Shown in pieces: positions 5,501 through 11,453 of a DNA stretch of 15,321 nucleotides. Numbering within the stretch: the stretch's first letter is position 1; every line of letters starts with the position of its first letter. Source of the DNA: Clostridiaceae bacterium (lineage in GTDB: Bacteria; Bacillota; Clostridia; Oscillospirales; Acutalibacteraceae); NCBI GenBank assembly GCA_016292575.1, contig JAEDIH010000033.1, positions 1 to 15,321 of the forward strand, written 5' to 3'. The translations under genes and the position numbers were made by a program. The notes beneath the pieces are model-generated. The model saw only the letters and a program-made list of their open reading frames with translations, ran no database searches and was not told where the DNA came from.

Positions 5501-8206
5501 GTTGTTCACGCTCAGACCTGCACAAGCGGAAAATATACCATATATACCTGCATGAACATAGACGCAAACACCGGTGTCAAGTGCGATTATCAGAGCTTTG
5601 AACTTGCAACCGGCGATGAAGGAAAGGCTCTCGGTCACGACTTCTCCGTTGAAAAGAGCACCACTCCCGCAACCTGCGAGACTGACGGCTCAAAGGTAAT
5701 GAAGTGCTCGCGCTGCGAGGAAACAGAAACGACTGTTATCCCGAAGCTTGGCCACAACTTTGTTGCCGAAAGCACTGTTGCCGCCACCTGCACAACAAGC
5801 GGATATACCGTAATGAAATGCAATAATGCCGGCTGCGACAAAACATATAACGAATATGATGAAAGCAAGCCTGCCCTCGGTCATCTGTGGGGCGCATGGA
5901 CAATTACCACTCAGTCAACCAATACTCAGGAAGGCTCAATGACCCGTTCCTGCACAAGAGATGGCTGCACAGCCACCGAGGAGGTCGCTATTCCTGCCGG
6001 CGGTCACAGCTTTGAGGGCGCAGTGGGCGAGGTTGTTGTTGCGGCAACCTGCCACAGCGAGGGTGTAACAAAGTATACCTGTACCGCTCACGTTGACGCT
6101 GAAGGCAACAACACCTGCGACGTTTCAATCAATGTTACTGCGGCAAAAACTCCGCACAAGCTTTACACGTCTGTCACTTATCCGAAGTGCGAACGCAAGT
6201 TTAACGAGGACGGTACTTATACCGATACCTTTACTCCCGGCGAAGTCAGGGTTTACTGCACCAATTCCGGCTGCACCTATGTTGACGAAACGGCTTCATT
6301 TGTTCTTGCCGCTCCGAGCGATCATAACTGGGGCGACTATCAGACGCTGACAGAGCCCACCTGCGCTGCTCCCGGAAAGGATGTAAGATACTGTAAGAAT
6401 TGCGGCACTGCCGATTATGTTGAGATTCCCGCAACCGGCAACCATAACTTTATTCCGACTGTTGTTGCTCCCACCTGTGAGGAAAGAGGATACACCATCT
6501 ATGCCTGCCAGGGCTGCGGACTTACCTACAGGGACGATTATGTTGCTGCTCTCAAGCATGATCTTGACGACGGCGTTGTTGTTGAAGCAACCTGCACAAC
6601 TGCCGGCGGAATACTGTACACCTGTAAGCGCGTTTTCCAGACTGAAAAGATGGTTGACGGCGAAAAGGTATATGTTGACGTTCCCTGCGGTTATACCAAG
6701 TTTGTTGAGGATCCGGAAAAGCCTGCTTTCGGTCATAACCTTTCCGAATGGAAATTTGTTGAGCATCCTTCTGAGCCCGACGCATACGCAAAGTGGCGTG
6801 AGTGCATGAACGCCGGCTGCACCTACTCAGAATATGAAAAGGGTGCGGGCACCGACCACGAAGCAGCCGACGGAGTCAATGTCTATTACAAAGTCAACTA
6901 CTATAACGAGTGGGTGACCGATACATTCGAGACTATTACGACCAATAAGCTCAATCAGAAACCGCCCATGAAGTATACACAGCTTGCCGATACCTTCAAA
7001 ACTCAGCAGCTTGCTTCAATCTTTGTCCTCAAGAACACCGAGGCGGTCTATCCCGGAAAGAGCAATCCGAGACGTGACAAGACCAGAGATTACGGCGATT
7101 ACACCTTTGAGGGTTGGACAGAGCTCAAGGGTCAGGATCCGTATGAAGTACTGCTTGTTGACGAGACGCATACCGTTTTGAATCCGATTCCTGACGGAGT
7201 TATTGCAGATACTTCAAAAATTACAAAGAACACAGATCTCTATGCTTTCTTCAGATGCAGAGAAGTCTATTATGATGTAACATTCTTTAACGGCGACGGT
7301 CGCCAGCTTACGGTTATTGAAAAGGTTCTCCACGGTCACAGTGCCGAGTATCCGGATTACCTTGTCACTCCCACACGTCCCGAGGACAACTACTATAAGT
7401 ACGAGTTCAAGGGCTGGAGCTATAACTGGTCGCAGATCTATGAAACTGTCGGTGTCTTTGCTGAATTTGACCAGATAAGGAAAAAGTATGTCCTTGTTTA
7501 CCACGACTGGGACGGCTCGGAGCTTGGCAGAGAAGAAATTACCTATGGCGGAGTTGCTCAGAATGAACCCACTGTTAAGGGCAGAGCGGAGGATAACACA
7601 TATATCTACACCTTCCTTAACAAATGGGTGCTTCAGAACGGTGTTGAAGTAGATCTCAAGAACTTCACCGGCATATACGACGGAGCAAAAGAGGGTACCG
7701 AAATTCATGTCTTTGCAAAGTATGCGCAACGCAAAAAGGTATATATAATCAACTTTGGCGTTCTTGATCCGTTTGGTCAGAATCTTGGCGATGCAAAAAT
7801 TCAGATTACAAACAGCAAGGGTCAGCTCATTGCCTCCGGCACAACGGATATTGACGGCAATGCCAGCATCAATGTTGATTACAGCAGCGTATATGGACTT
7901 ACCATAAGCAGGGGCAACTATTGGATTGAGGGTACATTCACGCTCGATCCGTTTAATCCCGGCACCATTGCCGCCGCAAAGGTTGCGGGAAAGAACAACA
8001 CCTATCAGATTCTGGTTCAGCTTAACAACAATACCGACAATCCGGACAGCCCGGAGGACAGGAAGTGCAAATGCATTTGCCACTCCTTCGTCGGCGGTCT
8101 GTGGATTACCATTCTGAATCTCCTTTACAGAGTATTCAAAATTAAGCACGTTTGCTGCTATGATATGTTTGTTGTTCACGGTGACAAGATTATCTACAAA
8201 AGCTGA
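2567..8206 (+). CDS. Giant secreted surface protein: InlB-type repeats around about 21 Cys/His modules
   Basis: The protein has 1879 residues. Residues 1-35 form a signal peptide (MKKFLRTGKK, hydrophobic core, AEA cleavage site). Residues 36-355 are an unrecognised N-terminal region rich in Tyr, Ser and Asn. Residues 361-510 hold two InlB B-repeat (Listeria-Bacteroides) type units, with the FDANGG and YYAQW hallmarks. Residues 513-1431 are about 21 C...CxxC...GH modules. Residues about 1440-1720 hold further B-repeat-like units (FEGW, FKGW motifs). Residues 1725-1825 look like a carboxypeptidase-regulatory or Cna-B type beta domain. The tail carries C1834, C1836, C1838-H1839, a hydrophobic/basic stretch of 23 residues, and C1863-C1864. 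There is no LPxTG, S-layer or dockerin anchor. It is a paralogue of the upstream gene and shares its tail. By family precedent B-repeats serve as stalks in adhesins, so a surface adhesin or scaffold is the best guess. The Cys/His modules may bind zinc. Confidence 0.88.
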   Translation: MKKFLRTGKKTLSVFLAVLMAFTALVFAAPQKAEAVNAGKYYVRVTCYNDNPKDAKGSYTAPWQDSTGGYSVNGNYSNAKNTNGRTSYNSGGGYTIFFNKADGTESYVTKDLETFIQKDYDNKGKTESFVTACEGFPTKIQYYNCESDGVSALISEWHIQKIEVASSSSMTDAKILWSGNFGVDSKSSAYIGYIYLDSYGTTKLSKPKSGTTGSWETVTNSGYDSKWVTPVPTSIDWVSASENNLTISTGSNAVNRPFKFNILDQYGVVMSTSALHAANAEPTVSVTATNFAGGTVSTENNANLYYTFVNGTGNYTATVYAKPALKSLTQGINSYEVTIYVSVPGPGIGASKTFTIYDPKYTVSFDANGGNDLAPKSTGVYYGESLASQAALDGTSNYPTGGTYAGHSWLGLFDARNGGNAMDPNAAVTASKTYYAQWDENTYVVVFLDKEGKSVDIQYVPYGGNANGAAAAAKLGKAKSTPDKHFTFNGWDRNVNGVSANMIVKAVYEEAAHTFDSGVDVAANCQHGAGKEYTCTVCDYKKVVTTSSVLGGHTLTGLIQDVAPTCTEEGKGHRECTVCGAIVEADTAIPALGHSYKIEVTAEATCAAEGERSLTCTRCGVATTEAIPKIQHSYVVKSHVDATCDNSSYDVMECSVCKDTYNMYLGAASNEHTWSESYNSATGILTLTCSVCDTVKTVDIGANIENYTSAAVTTQPTCKEDGVVTVTAGTGSYTVTISKESIPHSFETEVTPATCTADGKIVNVCTVCGYRDETNAKTISKLGHDLAETITTPATCTAVGVKTISCKRDGCTYSTTENISATGHKKSAVVLDCTSGGKIKCAVCGEEIADIPAREHTYTGAVRTVPATCSTNGIKYTKCAYCNAEKAELTDKLSHTYGEWEVMVPAKCGAQGVQKRTCVCGAYETEIIPALTHDIYIAEESHATCTQAGVRVEKCTRLGCDYEDTTVTQPTGHALDSGVVHAQTCTSGKYTIYTCMNIDANTGVKCDYQSFELATGDEGKALGHDFSVEKSTTPATCETDGSKVMKCSRCEETETTVIPKLGHNFVAESTVAATCTTSGYTVMKCNNAGCDKTYNEYDESKPALGHLWGAWTITTQSTNTQEGSMTRSCTRDGCTATEEVAIPAGGHSFEGAVGEVVVAATCHSEGVTKYTCTAHVDAEGNNTCDVSINVTAAKTPHKLYTSVTYPKCERKFNEDGTYTDTFTPGEVRVYCTNSGCTYVDETASFVLAAPSDHNWGDYQTLTEPTCAAPGKDVRYCKNCGTADYVEIPATGNHNFIPTVVAPTCEERGYTIYACQGCGLTYRDDYVAALKHDLDDGVVVEATCTTAGGILYTCKRVFQTEKMVDGEKVYVDVPCGYTKFVEDPEKPAFGHNLSEWKFVEHPSEPDAYAKWRECMNAGCTYSEYEKGAGTDHEAADGVNVYYKVNYYNEWVTDTFETITTNKLNQKPPMKYTQLADTFKTQQLASIFVLKNTEAVYPGKSNPRRDKTRDYGDYTFEGWTELKGQDPYEVLLVDETHTVLNPIPDGVIADTSKITKNTDLYAFFRCREVYYDVTFFNGDGRQLTVIEKVLHGHSAEYPDYLVTPTRPEDNYYKYEFKGWSYNWSQIYETVGVFAEFDQIRKKYVLVYHDWDGSELGREEITYGGVAQNEPTVKGRAEDNTYIYTFLNKWVLQNGVEVDLKNFTGIYDGAKEGTEIHVFAKYAQRKKVYIINFGVLDPFGQNLGDAKIQITNSKGQLIASGTTDIDGNASINVDYSSVYGLTISRGNYWIEGTFTLDPFNPGTIAAAKVAGKNNTYQILVQLNNNTDNPDSPEDRKCKCICHSFVGGLWITILNLLYRVFKIKHVCCYDMFVVHGDKIIYKS
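4103..6859 (+). repeat. Tandem C-CxxC-H protein modules (about 21), second gene
   Basis: The units cover residues 513-1431. Regular units, such as the one whose first Cys lies in ATC near 5680, have a CxxC pair. At least six units instead have a longer knuckle of the form C-x2-3-GC (for example CKRDGC, CNNAGC, CTRDGC, CTNSGC). Several units are degenerate: near 4700-4800 the CxxC pair is absent, near 5900-5960 the first Cys is replaced by Asn, and near 6750-6850 the first Cys is missing. The exact 14-mer CCGGCAACCTGCAC occurs at 4820-4833 and 4943-4956. Confidence 0.85.
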
Positions 8207-8224
8207 ATAAGTTAAATAAAAAAA

Positions 8225-8251
8225 GGGGGGCTGCGTCGGCAGCCCCCTTTT
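8225..8251 (+). terminator. Strong intrinsic terminator of the giant repeat gene
   Basis: A 9-bp GC-rich stem, GGGGGCTGC (8226-8234) with GCAGCCCCC (8239-8247), closes a four-base GTCG loop and is followed by TTTT. It is preceded by an A-run and begins 19 bp after the stop codon. The stretch from 8252 to 8377 is AT-rich and I see nothing in it. Confidence 0.93.
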
Positions 8252-8377
8252 AAGCTGAAAAAACAGTAGTCAAGCGTGAAGATTTGAGACATAACAGGGA
8301 AAAAAGTCAGATAATATACAAAAAGCAACAAACTGTATTATTTTTCATATTTTGTTTTTAATATGTTCATAAATTTA

Positions 8378-8406
8378 TTGACAGACGGTGATATTATTTA
8401 AATGAT
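8378..8406 (+). promoter_or_regulatory. Candidate promoter of the 33-residue peptide gene
   Basis: A perfect -35 box, TTGACA (8378-8383), is followed by 17 bp and the weaker -10 candidate AATGAT (8401-8406, four of six). Alternative -10 placements within two bases are possible. The location, about 25 bp before the ribosome binding site, supports a separate transcript. Confidence 0.55.
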
Positions 8407-8432
8407 AAAACATTGCTATCGGAGGAGAAAAC

Positions 8433-8534
8433 ATGAAGTTTGACATTAAAAAAATTCTTGAAATCATTAATATGCTTATGGGGCTTTTCAAGTCTCTCCT
8501 TGCCAGCAAAGAAGGTTCCGGTCTTGAAGAGTAA
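8433..8534 (+). CDS. 33-residue amphipathic peptide
   Basis: ATG 8433 follows a strong ribosome binding site, GGAGGAG (8421-8427), with five bases between. The peptide begins MKFDIKKILEIINMLMGLF, continues with KSLLASK, and ends in an acidic/Gly tail (GSGLEE). Residues 3-23 place Phe, Ile, Leu and Met on one face and Asp, Lys, Glu and Asn on the other, as in an amphipathic membrane-active helix. There is no cleavable signal peptide. It has its own promoter and terminator and sits just after the giant repeat gene. Its Lys/Ile/Phe-rich helix resembles the tails of both repeat proteins in composition but lacks their cysteines. I do not recognise a family. It could be a small membrane peptide, a secreted phenol-soluble-modulin-like peptide, or a partner of the repeat proteins; the last two are speculation. 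Confidence 0.7.
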   Translation: MKFDIKKILEIINMLMGLFKSLLASKEGSGLEE

Positions 8535-8549
8535 TTCTGAATGAATCAA

Positions 8550-8583
8550 AGCTGCTCTGAGGATACCCTAAGGGCGGCTTTTT
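8550..8583 (+). terminator. Terminator of the small peptide gene
   Basis: AGCTGCTCT (8550-8558) pairs with AGGGCGGCT (8571-8579) over nine positions with two G-U wobbles, followed by TTTT and, after CA, five more T. It lies 16 bases after the peptide stop codon. It also argues against starting the downstream acetyltransferase at 8541, because that start would lie before this hairpin. Confidence 0.75.
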
Positions 8584-8609
8584 CATTTTTGCAAAAAGAT
8601 GATAAGCTT

Positions 8610-9137
8610 ATGATAAGAAAAGCCGTTGAAAGTGATCTTGACCAAGTTTCCGGAATATACAATGAAATACATGAGGAAGAAAAAGCAAATCGACTGGCTA
8701 CCGGCTGGCTGAGCGGAATATATCCCGTCAGGGAAACAGCCGAGACTGCACTGGAAAGAGGAGACCTTTTTGTTTTTGAAGAAGGCTTAAAGGTGCTTGC
8801 TTCTGCCATTATCAATCAGAGTCAGGTTGAAGTCTATAAGGACGGAAAATGGTTGTACAACGCTCCGGATAGCAGAATTATGGTGCTGCACACTCTGACC
8901 GTTTCTCCAAAAGCGGCAAAGCAGGGGATCGGAAGGGCGTTTGTTGCTTTTTATGAGGCGTATGCAAGGGAGAACGGCTGCACTGTGCTGCGCATTGACA
9001 CTAACGCAAAAAACACTGTTGCGCGCTCGTTTTATCAAAAGCTCGGATTCAGAGAAGCGGGAATTGTTCCCTGCGTTTTTAACGGAATACCGGGCGTGAA
9101 CCTTGTTCTGCTTGAAAAAGCTGTAACCATCGGCTGA
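8610..9137 (+). CDS. GNAT family N-acetyltransferase
   Basis: The enzyme has 175 residues and transfers an acetyl group from acetyl-CoA to an unidentified amine. ATG 8610 is chosen because the protein then opens MIRKAVESDLDQV, the usual first strand and helix of a GNAT fold. An in-frame ATG at 8541 would add 23 unrelated residues encoded through a terminator hairpin. Motif A is at 98-110 (VSP...KQGIGRA), binding the CoA pyrophosphate, and motif B is at 134-147 (KNTVARSFYQKLGF). The length is normal for the superfamily. The ribosome binding site is weak and no separate promoter is evident, so read-through past the peptide terminator is possible. The substrate cannot be told from the sequence. 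Confidence 0.85.
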   Translation: MIRKAVESDLDQVSGIYNEIHEEEKANRLATGWLSGIYPVRETAETALERGDLFVFEEGLKVLASAIINQSQVEVYKDGKWLYNAPDSRIMVLHTLTVSPKAAKQGIGRAFVAFYEAYARENGCTVLRIDTNAKNTVARSFYQKLGFREAGIVPCVFNGIPGVNLVLLEKAVTIG

Positions 9138-9150
9138 ACAGAAAAAACTC

Positions 9151-9194
9151 AGGGTGTCTCCTTGCAAAGCATGAATCCGCAGGAGGACACCCTT
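9151..9194. terminator. Bidirectional terminator between convergent genes
   Basis: AGGGTGTC plus TCCT and GC pair with the complementary arm at 9179-9194 to give a stem of about 14 bp with one bulge. The minus-strand reading is followed by GAGTTTTTTC, a good T-tract for the HAD operon. The plus-strand reading is followed only by TTTCTGATT, so it ends the acetyltransferase transcript less strongly. Confidence 0.8.
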
Positions 9195-9213
9195 TCTGAT
9201 TATAGTCTGATGT

Positions 9214-9783
9214 TTATTTTATCTGTGTAATCTTGTGCTTTTTCACCATAAACACGCGTTTTGCAAACGGAAAAAGGAATTTATCGTTTATGGAGTCGGT
9301 GTAAAAATCATCAATCACACCGTCCGGAAAGACCTCGCGGAAGCACGGAATTTTGCCCTCGCGGAAGCAGGCCCTTTTAACCTCGCCGGTTTTGATGTCA
9401 AAGTCGGTGGCAATCAGGTGCTTTACCCCGATACGCTCGCAAATATCGTGCATCATGAACTCCGGCGAGGCGGTAATGATAACGTCGTCATCGCGGTGAA
9501 CATGGGCGTAAAAGGGCTTTATCTGCTTTTCGTGGCGATCCCAGAAGCTTTTGACAAGCGGCATAAGTTCAACATTGTTCTTTGCAAAAAAGTCCGTGAT
9601 TTTTGAAGCGTAGTTTTTCATAAAATCGTCAAAGGTAATAGTTCCTCTCTGATATTTGAACATTGCCTTAACGATGCCGGGAATAAATTGAACAATTTTG
9701 ATATCCTGCCTGAGATAGGCAAGAATAAATTCAACCGAGCTTTCGCCGTCATAAATTGTTCCGTCAAAGTCATAAACGTTCAT
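9214..9783 (-). CDS. HAD-superfamily phosphatase, subfamily IB-like
   Basis: The protein is 189 residues of predicted soluble phosphohydrolase. HAD motif I is at the N-terminus (D5-F-D7-G-T9, nucleophile and acid/base Asp). Motif II is in ITAS (Thr104 or Ser106). Lys144 is a motif III candidate. Motif IV is TDSIND (D163, D167) for Mg2+ binding. The helical insert after motif I matches the C1 cap of SerB-like subfamily IB enzymes. The start at 9783 is preceded by GGAGAG five bases upstream. It lies 45 bp after the EIIC-like gene on the same strand, so the two are probably one operon. The substrate is unknown; a sugar phosphate or a small phosphoester is plausible from the context only. Confidence 0.85.
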   Translation of the reverse strand: MNVYDFDGTIYDGESSVEFILAYLRQDIKIVQFIPGIVKAMFKYQRGTITFDDFMKNYASKITDFFAKNNVELMPLVKSFWDRHEKQIKPFYAHVHRDDDVIITASPEFMMHDICERIGVKHLIATDFDIKTGEVKRACFREGKIPCFREVFPDGVIDDFYTDSINDKFLFPFAKRVFMVKKHKITQIK

Positions 9784-9828
9784 AAAGTCTCTCCTCAGTC
9801 AGTTTTGCGGACGCAGGCGGCGTTTGCC

Positions 9829-10842
9829 TTAATCATCGGTTGCAAGCTTCAGGTATTCATCTTTAACAAGACCGATTTTTTTAAACAGAAGGTGGAACAA
9901 AATCGAGAGCACTGCCGGAGCGATAACGTGCATGAGAACGATGAGAAGCACTGACCTTGCCGCGCCGAAGCTTTCACTCATTGCGCTGAATGCGCCGAAT
10001 TGACCGACAAGACCGCTCGTACCCATTCCTGCGCCGGTAGCGGTGTTTGTCATTTTAAAAACGCAGGTTGAAACAGGACCGAGAATTGCCCCGGCAAGGG
10101 TGGGCGCAAGCAAAATCTGCGGTCGCTTCATAATGTTGCCGAACTGCAGCATACTTGTTCCGAGTCCCTGCGAAAGCAGACCGCCGACGCCGTTTGCCTT
10201 GTAGCTTGTTACGGCAAAGCCTATCATCTGAGCGGCGCAGCCAACTGCCGCCGCACCTGCCGCAATTCCGTCAATGCCGAGCATAATGCACAAAGCCGCC
10301 GAGCTTATCGGAGCGGTGAGCGCAAGACCAACCAAAGTTGAGACTGCAATACCCATCGGGAAGGGATGAAGCTGTGTTGCGGCATTTATAACAGAGCCGA
10401 GCCAGGTCATGAACTGCGAAAGATAGGGACCGACAAACATTCCGACAAGTCCGCCGGAGACTATCGTTACAACCGGAGTTATTACGATGTCAATCTTTGT
10501 TTTTCCGGCAACGAGCGAGCCTACTTCGTTTGCAACGGTGGCGGCCGCAAAGGCGCCTACCGGACCTCCGACCGAGTAGCCGTATGCGCCGGCCGCAATG
10601 CAGGAAAAAACAACAAGCGGCTTTGATTTAAGCCCGTGCGCAATGGCTGCTCCGATTGCGCCGCCGACAACGGGCGAGGAGGCGGAAAGCACCTCGGTAA
10701 ATTTTGAAAGGAACTCAAGGTGCGGAATTTTTGCAAACTGGCTTATGATAAGTCCGACAATGAGCGAGGAAAAAAGACCCAGCGCCATTGCGCTCATTGC
10801 GTCAACAAAGTACCTTTTGAAGTATTTTTTCACGGTTTTCAT
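9829..10842 (-). CDS. PTS EIIC-like membrane permease (PTS_EIIC_2 type)
   Basis: The protein has 337 residues and about eight to ten hydrophobic segments rich in Gly and Ala, typical of the EIIC_2 family of phosphotransferase system permeases. A basic N-terminus (MKTVKKYFKRYF) precedes the first membrane segment. Conserved-looking loops include GGAIGAAIAHGLKSKP, LHPFPMGI and GTSGLVGQFGAF. EIIC proteins carry sugar across the membrane while EIIB phosphorylates it, but no EIIA or EIIB domain is fused or encoded nearby, so PTS coupling is unproven. The ribosome binding site is AAAGGA about ten bases upstream. It is transcribed first in an operon with the HAD phosphatase gene. The substrate is unknown. 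Confidence 0.8.
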   Translation of the reverse strand: MKTVKKYFKRYFVDAMSAMALGLFSSLIVGLIISQFAKIPHLEFLSKFTEVLSASSPVVGGAIGAAIAHGLKSKPLVVFSCIAAGAYGYSVGGPVGAFAAATVANEVGSLVAGKTKIDIVITPVVTIVSGGLVGMFVGPYLSQFMTWLGSVINAATQLHPFPMGIAVSTLVGLALTAPISSAALCIMLGIDGIAAGAAAVGCAAQMIGFAVTSYKANGVGGLLSQGLGTSMLQFGNIMKRPQILLAPTLAGAILGPVSTCVFKMTNTATGAGMGTSGLVGQFGAFSAMSESFGAARSVLLIVLMHVIAPAVLSILFHLLFKKIGLVKDEYLKLATDD

Positions 10843-10887
10843 TTATTATCAGTCCTTTTGGCAGAATACCGCCGGAATTTCTCAATC

Positions 10888-10916
10888 ATTATAGACCATG
10901 GGATGAAATAAATCAA
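10888..10916 (-). promoter_or_regulatory. Promoter of the EIIC-HAD operon
   Basis: On the minus strand TTGATT (10916-10911), a 17-bp spacer and a perfect TATAAT (10893-10888) lie about 45 bp before the start codon. It is divergent from the plus-strand promoter, with 18 bp between the two -35 boxes. Confidence 0.8.
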
Positions 10917-10934
10917 GTGCGTTTTGAGTCTGTA

Positions 10935-10963
10935 TTGACAAGCACGGAATATTAACCTATAAT
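10935..10963 (+). promoter_or_regulatory. Consensus sigma-A promoter of the zinc-ribbon/rfbB operon
   Basis: TTGACA (10935-10940), a 17-bp spacer and TATAAT (10958-10963) match the housekeeping consensus exactly. The leader is about 60 nt. A second TATAAT at 10978-10983 has no fitting -35. Confidence 0.85.
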
Positions 10964-11031
10964 TAAAGATAGAGCAGTATAATTTTCTTCGGTTTTCGGT
11001 TTTTGATATTATATGTTTTTCGGGAGGAAAA

Positions 11032-11445
11032 ATGAACAGAATTCGTCAGTTTATGTACGGCAGATACGGTATGGATCAGCTCGGCTTCGCGCTGGTTATC
11101 CTCGGCTGCGTAATAACTTTTGTGCTCTCGCTTTTCGGTCTGCGCTATAGAGGTGGGTGGGGTGCGCTCATTTTCAGGGTTCTTGGAATGCTTCCCTATC
11201 TTGTTTTTGTTCTGCGCGCACTTTCAAAGGACATTGAAAAGCGCAGAGCGGAAAACCTGAGGTTTTTAAAGGTCTGGTCTCCCTGCGCCGCGTTTTTTTC
11301 AAAGAAGGCATCGCAGTTTCGAGATAAGGAGCATAAGTATTATAACTGCCCCGGCTGTTCGCGCACTCTGCGTGTTCCTAAGGGCAAGGGGAAAATTGAA
11401 ATTTCCTGTCCGCACTGCGGACGGAAGTTCAAAAAAAGAACGTGA
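11032..11445 (+). CDS. Small membrane protein with C-terminal zinc ribbon
   Basis: The protein has 137 residues. Two hydrophobic segments (about 17-36 and 46-63) are followed by a basic linker and a rubredoxin-type zinc knuckle pair, C106-x2-C109 and C126-x2-C129, in the form YNCPGC...SCPHCGRKF. Small proteins of this layout are common in Firmicutes and have no well-defined role. The ribbon probably faces the cytoplasm because of the basic residues around it. The start follows GGGAGG. The stop overlaps the ribosome binding site of rfbB, so the two genes are co-transcribed and probably translationally coupled. Function unknown. Confidence 0.82.
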   Translation: MNRIRQFMYGRYGMDQLGFALVILGCVITFVLSLFGLRYRGGWGALIFRVLGMLPYLVFVLRALSKDIEKRRAENLRFLKVWSPCAAFFSKKASQFRDKEHKYYNCPGCSRTLRVPKGKGKIEISCPHCGRKFKKRT

Positions 11446-11453
11446 GGTGAAGC

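Noticed and set aside
1..6859. Multihaem cytochrome c reading of the many CxxC motifs
   Set aside because: The CxxC pairs are followed by Gly, Asp, Lys or Asn, not by the His that haem attachment needs; the tail motif is CxCH, not CxxCH.
7214..8179. 321-codon minus-strand reading frame opposite the end of the giant gene
   Set aside because: It lies wholly inside a gene with clear domains, shows no domain of its own and no promoter or ribosome binding site.
8252..8377. Possible small RNA gene in the AT-rich gap
   Set aside because: No promoter with proper spacing and no hairpin with a T-tract could be found there.
8541..8609. Earlier ATG for the GNAT acetyltransferase
   Set aside because: It would translate through the intrinsic terminator at 8550-8583 and add 23 residues unlike a GNAT N-terminus; ATG 8610 gives a typical start.
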